A stretch of DNA of 64,000 nt, taken from contig NZ_LBHJ01000019.1 in NCBI RefSeq assembly GCF_001006305.1, positions 429,832-493,831 on the forward strand. Reading direction: 5' to 3'. Below the pieces are notes generated by a model, which was given only the letters and a program-made list of their open reading frames with translations, was not told the DNA's origin and made no database searches. This document shows, one piece after another, positions 9,037 through 18,270 of the stretch (its first letter is position 1; every line of letters begins with the position of its first letter). This DNA is from Silvibacterium bohemicum. GTDB taxonomy: Bacteria; Acidobacteriota; Terriglobia; Terriglobales; Acidobacteriaceae. The position numbers and the translations under genes are program-made.

Positions 9037-10155
9037 TCAGTGTGACTCCGTAAATTGAATCGACGGTGTCGCTCCACCCGTGGCGGTGCATTTCCCGAGC
9101 GTCAGGTTGTTAGTTTCGCCGGTTGTACCGTCATCCTTCGATGGCGATATACATGTCGGCGCAGTCGTGGATCCATCGGTCACCGCTACGTTCACCGTGA
9201 CCGACGAACCGGTGTTGAAGTCGGCGACCGAGCCGCCGGCGTTGCCCAGCACATTGAACTCCGCCTGCGTCCATCCGCTCGCGATGTCCGTGAGGCTATC
9301 GCTGACGGTTGCGGTGTAAGCTTCCGTATCAAAAGTGACTGTGGCTGCGTCGGTTCCGCCTGCCTTGGCTGAACCCGAAAGCTTCAGGCTGGCGAGATCG
9401 GTAATCGGTAGCTGGCCATTGGCGATAACCGTGGCCTTCGTATTCTGCACACAGTCGTCCCCAGGCCCCTCTGCATCCGCGCCTCCGTCGATGAAGCCGC
9501 TCGGGCAGATATTGGAGCCATTATCAACGCCATAGTTGATAAGCCAATATTCGATGAACACTTCTGTCTTGTTCGTTAACTGATTGCTGGTGAGCGATAC
9601 CGGCGTGTTCGTCGACATCACATACTGCTGCCAGGCAAAGCAGCCGGAGTAGCCATTGCAAGCCGCGGAACTGCTATCGAAGTTGGTGTTGACCTGCAAG
9701 GTGTATTCATTCGATCCAAGAATGCCGCCATCGCCAAATGCGGCAACGCCAGCGCTCTTTTCAGTTTTCACGCCCGTCACCGTGGGGAAGCTGCCGGCCG
9801 CGGCGCTGAGCAAGCTCCCTGAAGGTGCCTGAACGACATAGTCAGAGCCATTGCCCACCGTTTGCTCTCTGACCTTGGCCTTGGGCAGCGCGGACCGATA
9901 GCCCGGCGCCTCTGCGCATTCCACCTCCTCCCATTGCGTACTGGGATATGAGGCGTGGAAACACCCTTCTCCGGGCGTGCTGAGTTTATGCATCGTTCCG
10001 CGCCAGGCCTCACGCGCCTGTGCTTCTGCATGGTCAGCAGCTTCATCACCTGTTTGCCCGGCAAAGGCCGAGGATAGTGGAACTACACTTACAAGACCTG
10101 CCACTGCCGCAACATGAAGCAGACTACGCATACCAAACTTCATCTTAGTTTGCAT
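9037..10155 (-). CDS. Secreted protein of unknown function
   Basis: 372 residues. A basic start and hydrophobic segment (about 9-33, ending SSAFAG) form a signal peptide. Then come HxxxY/W-rich stretches with spaced Cys (GEGCFHASYPSTQWEEVECAE), a central region with CNGYSGCFAWQQYV and FIEYWLINYG, and a Thr/Ser/Gly-rich C-terminal part without domain motifs I recognise. AAGGAG eight bases before the ATG supports this start. It stands alone, divergent from the beta-helix enzyme gene. The overall look is of an extracellular binding or structural protein, possibly disulfide-bonded; no enzyme motif is claimed. Confidence 0.75.
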   Translation of the reverse strand: MQTKMKFGMRSLLHVAAVAGLVSVVPLSSAFAGQTGDEAADHAEAQAREAWRGTMHKLSTPGEGCFHASYPSTQWEEVECAEAPGYRSALPKAKVREQTVGNGSDYVVQAPSGSLLSAAAGSFPTVTGVKTEKSAGVAAFGDGGILGSNEYTLQVNTNFDSSSAACNGYSGCFAWQQYVMSTNTPVSLTSNQLTNKTEVFIEYWLINYGVDNGSNICPSGFIDGGADAEGPGDDCVQNTKATVIANGQLPITDLASLKLSGSAKAGGTDAATVTFDTEAYTATVSDSLTDIASGWTQAEFNVLGNAGGSVADFNTGSSVTVNVAVTDGSTTAPTCISPSKDDGTTGETNNLTLGKCTATGGATPSIQFTESH

Positions 10156-10849
10156 ACATTCATCTCCTTAGGATTGAGAAGCAGATTGTTTGGTCTAACG
10201 GCTTTGGGGTTGTATACGCCTGACGACGTACTCAATCGAGCGCAGCGGATAATAACTAGAGTCTGGCTACGCAGTTCCGGGAATGTCTTGCAGATGCATC
10301 GAAAGATATATATGCTGCGGCCTTCCGGCTCGCTTGTCCCTGGGCAAATCTACCCAGGCTCGCGAACTTCAGAAACTGCTCCTGCATCTTGCCCTCACAA
10401 AACAAGATGCGACATCAGTCTTGATATTCACAACATCGCCGATGCTTCAAGTCAGATCGAAAATGCCATTGAATCCCTTGCAGACCGAGTTATCTCCATC
10501 GGAGTAACTTAGCCATTCAAGGGAGCGGAGCCTTTTATCTCCACGAATCCATTGCACTCGCCGCGCATATCTTTGTATATATAAATCGAACGTTGCGGCT
10601 ACTTCCCTTTTAATCTTTTTTTTGCGTACGACAAATCCCATCGCGATTTTGATGTCCATTTGCGTCAAGAGAAAGAGTCGACAGTCTGCGTCTCTACACG
10701 GAATTTCTCGATGGCGGCAGTTTCCGGCTCCCAGATCGAAGGGGATGACCGGCTTACGCGATCATTCTTCAGGGATTTCCTCATTGACAACCAAATTCCC
10801 GCGCGCCTATATTCCGGCGGCAGTTGAATGCCCTCCCGGAGTTATCATC
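10156..10849. other. Long divergent intergenic region
   Basis: 694 bases between two divergently transcribed secreted-protein genes. Parts near 10575-10625 are AT-rich (TATATAAAT, runs of T). Frames inside are short and lack coding character. It presumably holds both promoters; no palindrome or RNA structure was recognised. Confidence 0.5.
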
Positions 10850-12679
10850 GTGACAAATACGAGACCGATCTCGGCCACTGTAAGACGCGCAATTCGCGGG
10901 GCCCTGCTCGCACTTTTCGCCGCGACTGTCTCTCCGTCGCCGGCCGTTTGGGCGCAAGGTTCGTCATCGCAGCCGGACTTCGGTCCGAATGTCTATATCT
11001 TCACCCCCAGCATGCCAGCGGCGCAGATACAGTCCACACTCTTATCTCTTGCGAACGAACCCCAATTCAGCACGAACCGTTATGCGATCCTGTTCACACC
11101 CGGTGCATACAATTTGCAAGCTCCAGTCGGCTATTACGAATCCATCGCGGGCCTCGGTCTATTGCCCGGCGCCGTCACCATCAACGGCTTCCTTACTCCC
11201 AATTACGGGCAAGCGGTTTACGGCACTTCTACCTGGCCGCAGGCTAACCTGACCGACACGTTCTGGCGATCAATGGAGAATCTGACGATCGACCCGGCGC
11301 AGGACATCGCACAGAACGCTGCACCATCCACCCTGCAGTGGGGTGTTTCGCAGGGCGCACCCTTGCGCCGTATGCAGATTAACGGTTCGCTTGAACTGGT
11401 CAATTCCTATTGTGGCGAAGCGAGCGGCGGATTCATAAGCGATCTGGTTGTGACGGGCAACGTGAACCCCTGCTCCCAGCAACAGTGGTTTACGCGGAAC
11501 AGCTCTCTCGGCATTTGGACCGGAGGGGTGTGGAACATGGTGTTCTCAGGGGTTGAAGGCGCGCCGCAACAATCCTTCCCCACTCCGCCTGAGACCGTCG
11601 TTCCCACGACTCCGGTAAGTCGCGAAAAGCCCTTTCTCTATGTGGATAGCAAAGGAGACTTCAACGTCTTTTCTCCGTCCGCTCAAAGAAATACGGTTGG
11701 CCCCACGTGGGCCTCGAAGAACACTCCTGGCCGCTCCATCCCCATCGGCCGCTTCTTCATTGCAAAGCCGTCGATGTCCGCCGCGGAGATCAATCTGGCT
11801 CTTGTGCTGGGCAAGAACCTCATCTTCACGCCGGGCATTTATCAGCTGAATCAGTCGCTGAATGTTCTTTATCCCGGCACTGTCATCCTCGGGCTCGGCT
11901 ATGCGACGCTGGTGCCTCAGACCGGAAAAGCAGCGATCACTGTTGCCGACGTCGACGGAGTTCAAATAGCGGGTCTCATCATCGACGCCGGACCGGTCAA
12001 CTCGCCGGTGCTTTTGAAAATGGGCGTCGGCCTGTTCGATTCGCCGCTGCCCCGAGGCGGATTCTTCTCGCATTGGAGCGATCCCTCGAGCATCAACGAT
12101 GTATTCTTCCGCATCGGCGGAGCGACCGCAGGCAGCGCGACCACCACCCTTGAAATCGATAGCGCTGACGTCATCCTCGACGATATCTGGGCATGGCGCG
12201 CCGATCACGGCAACGGCGTTGGCTGGACCGAAAACACCGCCAGTCACGGTCTGGTCGTCAACGGCAATCGTGTCACAGCGCTCGGTCTCGCCGTCGAACA
12301 CTACCAGCAGGAGCAGGTCCTCTGGAACGGCGATGCCGGCCAGACCATCTTCTATCAAAGCGAGCTTCCGTATGATCCGCCCAGCCAGAGCGCTTGGATG
12401 GACGGCGACGCCAACGGGTATCCCTCGTATGTCGTCAGCAGTTCAGTTCGGACCCATCAGGCGTGGGGCCTCGGCATCTACTCCTTCTTCAATCAGGGAG
12501 TGAACATCATCGACGACAATGCGATGACCGTTCCCGATGGGAGTGGCATTGCGATTCACGATGTAGGGACCGTCTGGCTGGCCGGAAGCGGCCAGATCAC
12601 GAACGTCATCAATGGTACAGGCGCTGCGGTCGACAGCAGCAACGCAGATGTATTGAGCCCTGTCGTCACCTATCCCTAA
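10850..12679 (+). CDS. Secreted right-handed beta-helix protein (GH55/pectate-lyase-3-like)
   Basis: 609 residues from GTG 10850, with GGAG eight bases upstream; the longer upstream frame has no ribosome site and no signal peptide. Residues about 1-37 form a signal peptide ending AVWAQG. The body has two related halves typical of paired beta-helices: RYAILFTPGAYNL / GLGLLPGAVTINGF in the first and NLIFTPGIYQL / ILGLGYATLVP in the second, followed by WRADHGNGVGW and YDPPSQSAWM. From memory this matches a widespread secreted family found in streptomycetes under misleading names such as adenylyl cyclase or coagulation factor 5/8 type protein, with the fold of GH55 exo-beta-1,3-glucanases. Glycan hydrolysis is likely but the substrate is not known. 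Confidence 0.85.
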   Translation: MTNTRPISATVRRAIRGALLALFAATVSPSPAVWAQGSSSQPDFGPNVYIFTPSMPAAQIQSTLLSLANEPQFSTNRYAILFTPGAYNLQAPVGYYESIAGLGLLPGAVTINGFLTPNYGQAVYGTSTWPQANLTDTFWRSMENLTIDPAQDIAQNAAPSTLQWGVSQGAPLRRMQINGSLELVNSYCGEASGGFISDLVVTGNVNPCSQQQWFTRNSSLGIWTGGVWNMVFSGVEGAPQQSFPTPPETVVPTTPVSREKPFLYVDSKGDFNVFSPSAQRNTVGPTWASKNTPGRSIPIGRFFIAKPSMSAAEINLALVLGKNLIFTPGIYQLNQSLNVLYPGTVILGLGYATLVPQTGKAAITVADVDGVQIAGLIIDAGPVNSPVLLKMGVGLFDSPLPRGGFFSHWSDPSSINDVFFRIGGATAGSATTTLEIDSADVILDDIWAWRADHGNGVGWTENTASHGLVVNGNRVTALGLAVEHYQQEQVLWNGDAGQTIFYQSELPYDPPSQSAWMDGDANGYPSYVVSSSVRTHQAWGLGIYSFFNQGVNIIDDNAMTVPDGSGIAIHDVGTVWLAGSGQITNVINGTGAAVDSSNADVLSPVVTYP

Positions 12680-12686
12680 TCTCGAA

Positions 12687-12721
12687 GGCGAGTGGCGGTC
12701 ATACCAGATTCGCCACTCGCC
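12687..12721. terminator. Hairpin between convergent genes
   Basis: GGCGAGTGGCG (12687-12697) and CGCCACTCGCC (12711-12721) pair perfectly over 11 bp with a 13-base loop. It sits just after the beta-helix gene and faces the convergent DUF1003 gene, as expected for a two-way terminator, but neither side has a T-tract. Confidence 0.55.
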
Positions 12722-12777
12722 GCCCATCGAGCCGGCCCCGCGCACGAATTCACTCGACATATTTCCCTAGGGAAACG

Positions 12778-13296
12778 TCAACCGTTGCTACCACCAGACA
12801 AGTTTTCCTGGATCGATTTTGCTACCTCGTCGATCGATGTCTCTTTTGCCAATTGCTCGATGTCTCGATTCGCTCCGACTTCGCCGAGTCCCAGCCGCAC
12901 GGCGACTTGACGGTTTATTCCGATCACCGCCGTGATCTCCTTCTCCGTGAGGAGCAGGATTTGCAGCATCAGGTGTTCGCGCTCGTCGGATCGCCGTCCC
13001 AGTCGTGCCTGTCTCATGAGGATGAAGCTTGCCAGCAGGATGCCCTCCAACGTCAGACAGCCGCTTAAAAGCGAAAAAGGCGCGGGATCGAAATGACGAA
13101 TAGCCGTAACATGGGTGGAATTCACCACAACCCAGCCGGCAACGAACAGAAGCTGGCAGGCCACGAAGCTCAAGCTGCCGACGATAGCAGCGGTGGCGTC
13201 TCCCAGGCGCTCCGCATATGATCTGCGGGCCAGGAACTCCTGCTCATGTTTGAGAATTGTTTCGACATGCTCGTGTACAGGATTGGTGTATCCCAT
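12778..13296 (-). CDS. DUF1003 family membrane protein
   Basis: 172 residues from ATG 13296, where GGAG precedes by a few bases; an upstream in-frame ATG at 13350 would translate a tandem repeat and is unlikely. Residues about 35-60 and 75-95 are membrane helices (IVGSLSFVACQLLFVAGWVVVN; LEGILLASFILM) flanked by the charged segments typical of DUF1003, such as RQARLGRRSDEREHLMLQI. The C-terminal half is soluble and helical. DUF1003 proteins have two membrane segments and no established function. The gene stands alone, convergent with the beta-helix enzyme. Confidence 0.88.
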   Translation of the reverse strand: MGYTNPVHEHVETILKHEQEFLARRSYAERLGDATAAIVGSLSFVACQLLFVAGWVVVNSTHVTAIRHFDPAPFSLLSGCLTLEGILLASFILMRQARLGRRSDEREHLMLQILLLTEKEITAVIGINRQVAVRLGLGEVGANRDIEQLAKETSIDEVAKSIQENLSGGSNG

Positions 13297-13609
13297 TTTC
13301 GTTCTCCGGCAATCCCAATTTTTCAGTCTGTTCCATTGAGTCTGTTCCATTGCGTCTGTTCCCTGATGAGATGCAGCAGGCGATGCTGAACCGCAAGTAG
13401 GGCAACACGACCGGCTGTAGACTACCGTTCTTAATCTCTTCGATCAGTCCAGAAGTAACGGGACTACAAAGCCAGAGCCATCTATCTGCGGAATAAGCTT
13501 CCGGGACCTGGTTTTCGGGCTGCGCCGTGCTCTGTGCCGTCTGAATGACCAGCAGAGCGATGGCTGGCCTATACCATGGTAGTGTCTACCTGGCTCCGCA
13601 TCATCGATC
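13297..13609. other. Divergent intergenic region with tandem repeat
   Basis: 313 bases between the DUF1003 gene and the MFS_3 exporter gene. Apart from the 14-bp repeat at 13325-13366 no gene, hairpin or promoter was recognised. Confidence 0.5.
13325..13366. repeat. 14-bp tandem repeat upstream of the DUF1003 gene
   Basis: AGTCTGTTCCATTG occurs twice in perfect tandem (13325-13338, 13339-13352) with a third diverged copy to 13366. It begins 28 bases upstream of the minus-strand ATG, in the leader or promoter. Confidence 0.75.
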
Positions 13610-15304
13610 ATGCCTTTATCAACTACGCCGAATCCGCCACCCGCTCCTGATCCTGAAGCCGCAAAGCCGCAATACTCGACGGGCTTTGAGCCATTGCACG
13701 CTCCGCTGTTCAGAAGCTTGTGGATCGCGTCCACCGTATCGAACCTGGGCGGATGGATGCAGGACACGGCCGGCACCTGGTTGATGACGGTACTCACCAC
13801 GTCACCGCTGCTGATTGCTTTAATGCAGACCGCCGCCAGTCTTCCGGTAGTGATACTAGGGCTGCTGGCCGGTGCTACCGCGGACATCTTCGACCGCAGG
13901 CGCCTCCTTTTGTTCTGGCAGGCGTGGATGCTGGCCGCTGTCGCTCTGCTCAGCGTTCTTACCTTTTTCAACATCATCTCGCCGTGGGTTTTGCTGACGC
14001 TCACCTTCCTGCTCAATATAGGCGCGGCGATGAACAGTCCCGCCTGGCAGGCGATCATGCCCGAGCTTGTTCCACGCGAACAGCTGCCAGAGGCCGTTTC
14101 GCTCAACAGCGCTGGATTCAATCTTGCGCGCGCCGTAGGCCCAGCGCTAGGCGGCCTTGCTGTTGCTGCCTTTACTCATGCAGATACCGGCGCAGCCTGG
14201 ACATTCCTGCTCAACTCCCTCTCTTTCGTAGGAGTCATCCTGGTTCTCTACCAGTGGAAGCGCGTGCCGATATTCAAGAGCGCGCTTCCAGCGGAACGAA
14301 TATTCGGTTCCATTCGAGCGGGGCTCCGTTATGTTCAATATGCTCCTCTGTTGAAGGCAGCGTTTGCGCGAACATTCATATTCACCATCTTTGTCAGCGC
14401 GGTGTGGTCTCTGCTCGCGGTTGTTGCCGCTCGCGACCTGCACCAGGGGGCTCTTGGTTACGGCATTCTAAACGGCAGCATGGGACTGGGAGCGGTCGCC
14501 GGTGCCACCTTGCTGCCTCGCGTCCGGCGCGTAGTATCTGCCGACAAGATCATCGCATTTTCAACATGCATCTTCGCGGCCACGCTCCTGATTCTGGCTT
14601 TCGTCCGCTATCCGCTGGTCATTATCCCCATACTTCTGATTGCAGGTTTCGCCTGGACCAGCACCATGTCCACCTTCAATCTCGCAGTACAGATCTCGGT
14701 GCCTGGCTGGGTGCAGGCTCGCGCTCTGGGGGCTTATCAAATGGTCTTCGCCGGCGGGATGGCCATCGGTAGCGTGATCTGGGGTCTCATTGCGGAACAC
14801 ATCTCAACGCCGGTATCGCTGGCGGTTGCCGCAGGCGGCCTGCTGATCACCTTGCCTTTCAGCGCACGACTGCCGGTACTGCGCGGCGAATTACCCGACT
14901 TCAGCCCCTTCCGCACAAAGCACCAGACTCCGCAACTCGCGATCGAACCGGAGATGTCGCAGGGTCCTGTGCGCATTCTCATCGACTACTACGTTGACGA
15001 GAAGGACTACAACAATTTCGTCCATGCGATACACAAGATGAAAGTGGTGCGGCTGCGCGATGGGGCAATGCGCTGGGGTATTTTTCAAGATGCCAGCGAT
15101 CCCCGTCATCTTACCGAGACCTTCATTATGGAGTCGTGGATCGACTATCTCCGCCAGCGCGAACGCTTCACAACGTCAGACCGGACAATTCGTGATCAGG
15201 TCGTGAGTATGCATTGCGGTGAGGAGCCTCCTCAAATCACATACACCATCTACGCCCGAGAGCGAACCAATGAAACAGCGCCCTCCAACGAAGACGCGGA
15301 ATAG
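13610..15304 (+). CDS. MFS_3 family exporter with C-terminal soluble domain
   Basis: 564 residues. The first 420 form a 12-helix major facilitator transporter of the MFS_3 (EntS-like) type, with FRSLWIASTVSNLGGWMQ at the start of helix 1 and the loop motif GATADIFDRRRLL. The last 120 or so residues (GPVRILIDYYVDEKDYNNF onward) form a soluble alpha/beta domain regularly found at the end of this MFS_3 group and resembling antibiotic-biosynthesis monooxygenase folds. Proton-driven export of a small molecule is likely; relatives include siderophore exporters. It is a single gene, convergent with the Nramp gene. No ribosome site is obvious before ATG 13610, so the exact start is uncertain. Confidence 0.9.
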   Translation: MPLSTTPNPPPAPDPEAAKPQYSTGFEPLHAPLFRSLWIASTVSNLGGWMQDTAGTWLMTVLTTSPLLIALMQTAASLPVVILGLLAGATADIFDRRRLLLFWQAWMLAAVALLSVLTFFNIISPWVLLTLTFLLNIGAAMNSPAWQAIMPELVPREQLPEAVSLNSAGFNLARAVGPALGGLAVAAFTHADTGAAWTFLLNSLSFVGVILVLYQWKRVPIFKSALPAERIFGSIRAGLRYVQYAPLLKAAFARTFIFTIFVSAVWSLLAVVAARDLHQGALGYGILNGSMGLGAVAGATLLPRVRRVVSADKIIAFSTCIFAATLLILAFVRYPLVIIPILLIAGFAWTSTMSTFNLAVQISVPGWVQARALGAYQMVFAGGMAIGSVIWGLIAEHISTPVSLAVAAGGLLITLPFSARLPVLRGELPDFSPFRTKHQTPQLAIEPEMSQGPVRILIDYYVDEKDYNNFVHAIHKMKVVRLRDGAMRWGIFQDASDPRHLTETFIMESWIDYLRQRERFTTSDRTIRDQVVSMHCGEEPPQITYTIYARERTNETAPSNEDAE

Positions 15305-15408
15305 CGAGAGTATTTGTCTCGCTGCTTGAATCGGAGCAATATATGTCCGTCGCTCACTCATCGCGTATCGTAGGACACAGATTGTAAGCCTGCGTCGTTC
15401 CGAAAAAA

Positions 15409-16797
15409 TCACACCACACAAAGGGCAACGGCAGCAGCGGCCATTATGACGGCGCACGCCCATCCCAGGCACTTCATCATCTTCGAGTTGACTCGGTTCC
15501 CCATCACCTTCTTGTCGCTCGTCAAGAGCACGACGATAATCACCAGGGGAGGAGCGAGAAGTCCATTGAGAACGGCAGACAAGAAGAGCATCTTCACCGC
15601 GTTGATGCCGGTGAAGTCCAACGCCAGCCCCACAATGATCGAAGCTCCGATCACGCCGTAGAACTTCTGCGCGAGCCTTGGCTGCAGGTTGAGTGAGGCT
15701 CCTCTCCATCTGGCTCCTTCGGCAATAACATAGGCGCAAGAGCCTGCCAGTACCGGTACCGCAAGCATCCCGGTTCCGATCATGCCGATGGTGAAAAGCC
15801 AATATGCTCCGCTTCCAGCGAGCGGCCGCAACGCTTCTGCCGCTTGCTTGGCTGTCTCGATGTCCTTCATACCGTGTGCATTCAATGTTGCTGCGGTCGT
15901 CAGAATCAGGAAGTACATCACCACGTTGGAAAGAAGCATTCCGGTGATGACATCTCTCCGGGACGCGCGGAGCTCCGCATTGGTTGATCCTTTGCGCTGC
16001 TTGACCGTGAGCTTCCCATGATCCCGGTCCTCTTCAACCTCCTGCGCAGCCTGCCAAAAGAAGAGATACGGTGAAATCGTCGTGCCAAGAATTGCAACCA
16101 GAACCGAGATATACGCTTTGCTCCATTCGACGTGGGGAATGAACGTGGAATGAAGTGCCAACTTCCAATTTGGATGAGCCAGGAAGGCTGCGATGATGTA
16201 AGCGAAGAGCACAAGTGTCAACCACTTGAAGATGCGAGCCATCGTTCGGTACGACATCCATACCATCAGCACAAGAATGATTAACGCGAAGAAGGGCGTC
16301 CAAACGTAAGAACGGATACCCGTCATCATCTGCATCGCGTCAGCCATACCTCCGAGGTCGGCGCCGATGTTGAAGATATTCGCGGGTATGACGAGAGCGC
16401 AGGCGAGCCACAATACCCAGCGCGGATATCGAGTGCGGATCACGCTGGCGAGACCGCATCCGGTGACCATACCGAGTCTCGCGCACATGAGCTGCACAGC
16501 CGCCATAAGCGGAAATGAGACAAGAGCGGTCCAGAGAGTACCGTATCCCAGCGACGCGCCCGCCACCGAATAAGTCGAGATCCCGGAGGGGTCGTCATCT
16601 GCGGCGCCAGTCACAAGGCCCGGCCCAAGTTGGCCGAAAAATCCTTGCACACCGCGAGTTGAGTGAATGGGAGATTCTGGTTGCTGGGAATCGATTGTGT
16701 TAGGCACGGCCCATCGTACAGCAGCGGCGATACGATACTTATTTCGATGAATAAATTCCGGCCCTGTTTTCTCGCCTGCAGCGCCGGAGAAATTCAT
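15409..16797 (-). CDS. Nramp-family metal transporter with atypical metal site
   Basis: 462 residues with about 11 membrane helices. Helix 1 carries DDDPSGISTY (Asp69-Gly72) where classical Nramps have DPGN, and helix 6 carries TTISPYLFFWQ where they have a MPH motif, so the metal-binding Asn and Met are both replaced. This places it in a divergent Nramp subgroup and makes Mn2+/Fe2+ transport uncertain; relatives lacking the Met include Mg2+-type Nramp-related transporters. Its ATG overlaps the stop of the upstream exporter gene (ATGA at 16797-16794), so the two are probably translationally coupled. The first 45 residues are polar and unlike the family, so a downstream start is possible. Confidence 0.88.
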   Translation of the reverse strand: MNFSGAAGEKTGPEFIHRNKYRIAAAVRWAVPNTIDSQQPESPIHSTRGVQGFFGQLGPGLVTGAADDDPSGISTYSVAGASLGYGTLWTALVSFPLMAAVQLMCARLGMVTGCGLASVIRTRYPRWVLWLACALVIPANIFNIGADLGGMADAMQMMTGIRSYVWTPFFALIILVLMVWMSYRTMARIFKWLTLVLFAYIIAAFLAHPNWKLALHSTFIPHVEWSKAYISVLVAILGTTISPYLFFWQAAQEVEEDRDHGKLTVKQRKGSTNAELRASRRDVITGMLLSNVVMYFLILTTAATLNAHGMKDIETAKQAAEALRPLAGSGAYWLFTIGMIGTGMLAVPVLAGSCAYVIAEGARWRGASLNLQPRLAQKFYGVIGASIIVGLALDFTGINAVKMLFLSAVLNGLLAPPLVIIVVLLTSDKKVMGNRVNSKMMKCLGWACAVIMAAAAVALCVV

Positions 16798-18248
16798 CCG
16801 CCCGGATGGAAAATCTTTTGGTGACTCACTGCATCGCCGTCCCCTCGCTTCAGGCTGCGAAAAACAATCGTCGAAACAATGGTCAAAGCTCCGAGCGCCA
16901 CAAGTGCTTTGTGAATCCCGCGGATCATCTCGGCCGAACCGGAGTGACCATTACTGGGAACGAAAAACGCGGTCGCTAATCCCGCCATCGCGACGCCGAA
17001 GCTGATCGACATCTGCTGCATCGTGCTGGCGATGGAACTGGCGGCGCTGCTTTCCTGATCCGTGGTGTCGGCATAGACCAGTGTGTTCATGCTTGTGTAT
17101 TGCAGAGATGTGAAGGCTCCATAGAAGAATGCCTGCAGCACAATGATCCATACCGGCGTATGAAGACCGATGGTCGCGAAGAGCAGAAGGAGCAGGCCGA
17201 GGATGATCGTGTTGGAAATAAGCACCCAGCGATATCCGATGGTTGATAAAAGACGAGGCATGACCATCTTCATGCTCATAGCTGCCAGAGCCTGAGGCAT
17301 GATGAGCAGACCCGACTGCACTGGACTGAAGCCAAGGCCGACCTGATACAGCAGCGGTAAGAGAAACGGCACGCCTCCAATCCCTAAACGGGTAAAGAAA
17401 CTACCGCTGACCGCGGCTCGAAAAGTGCGAATCTTAAACAAGCTGAGTTGAAGCAACGGAAAAGCGAGAGATTTCGCATGCAGCCAATAACCAGCAAGCA
17501 ACGCGAGCGAAAGCACGAGCAGTCCCAAAATCTCGCGCACGCTAAGGGTGTGCTCCCCGAAAACTTCCAGCACATAGGAGAGTAGAGCGATGCCTGATCC
17601 AAAGAGAATCAAGCCTACCGTATCCAATGGATGCGTCTCTTCCCGGTAATCCGGCAGATGCAGATAGACGAGGATCAAACCGGCGAGGCCGATAGGAATG
17701 TTGAGGAAAAAGATGATCCGCCAGTGAAGGTAGCCAACGATCAGGCCACCGGCGATAGGTCCGAGCATGGGTGCAACGAGCGCCGGTATCGAAACGAAGC
17801 TCATGGTACGGAGAAGATCGGATTTGGCGAACGTTCGCACCAGCGTAAGCCGGCCCACAGGCACCATCATGGACCCGCCGCAGCCTTGCAGGATGCGGCA
17901 GGCAACGAGGACATGGATGTCGCTCGATAGGCCGCATAAGAGCGATCCCAGAGTGAAAAGCCCGATGGCAGCGGCGAACACACGCCGCGTTCCGAATCTG
18001 TCGGCGACCCAGCCGCTGATAGGGATGAATACAGCAAGGCTCAACGTATAGCTGGCGAGCACGGCCTTCATGCTGAGAGGACCAACGTGGAGAGCCGCCG
18101 AGATCGCCGGCACGGCCGTATTGAGGATGGTCGTATCGAGCGACTCCATGAAGAAGGCGACCGCGACAAGCCACGGCAGGAGTCGCTTACTGGCGGCGGA
18201 AGGAACCGATGAAGCCGCCATAGCGTTCGAGGGGCCGGTAGAACTCAT
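16794..18248 (-). CDS. DHA2-type MFS drug exporter (EmrB-like)
   Basis: 484 residues, mostly membrane helices. Helix 1 has MESLDTTILNTAVPAI, the signature of the DHA2/EmrB group, followed by GWVADRFGTRRVF (motif A) and a helix-5 region with PMLGPIAGGLI (antiporter motif C). Such proteins expel drugs or metabolites in exchange for protons. It lies directly upstream of, and overlaps by four bases, the atypical Nramp gene, so they form a two-gene unit. No EmrA-type membrane-fusion partner is present. The start is not well marked by a ribosome site. Confidence 0.92.
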   Translation of the reverse strand: MSSTGPSNAMAASSVPSAASKRLLPWLVAVAFFMESLDTTILNTAVPAISAALHVGPLSMKAVLASYTLSLAVFIPISGWVADRFGTRRVFAAAIGLFTLGSLLCGLSSDIHVLVACRILQGCGGSMMVPVGRLTLVRTFAKSDLLRTMSFVSIPALVAPMLGPIAGGLIVGYLHWRIIFFLNIPIGLAGLILVYLHLPDYREETHPLDTVGLILFGSGIALLSYVLEVFGEHTLSVREILGLLVLSLALLAGYWLHAKSLAFPLLQLSLFKIRTFRAAVSGSFFTRLGIGGVPFLLPLLYQVGLGFSPVQSGLLIMPQALAAMSMKMVMPRLLSTIGYRWVLISNTIILGLLLLLFATIGLHTPVWIIVLQAFFYGAFTSLQYTSMNTLVYADTTDQESSAASSIASTMQQMSISFGVAMAGLATAFFVPSNGHSGSAEMIRGIHKALVALGALTIVSTIVFRSLKRGDGDAVSHQKIFHPGG

Positions 18249-18270
18249 AGAACCATAAGATGCTCCATAT

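Noticed and set aside
11546..12358. 270-codon frame opposite the beta-helix gene
   Set aside because: Antisense to a clearly coding secreted protein; no domain and no start signal.
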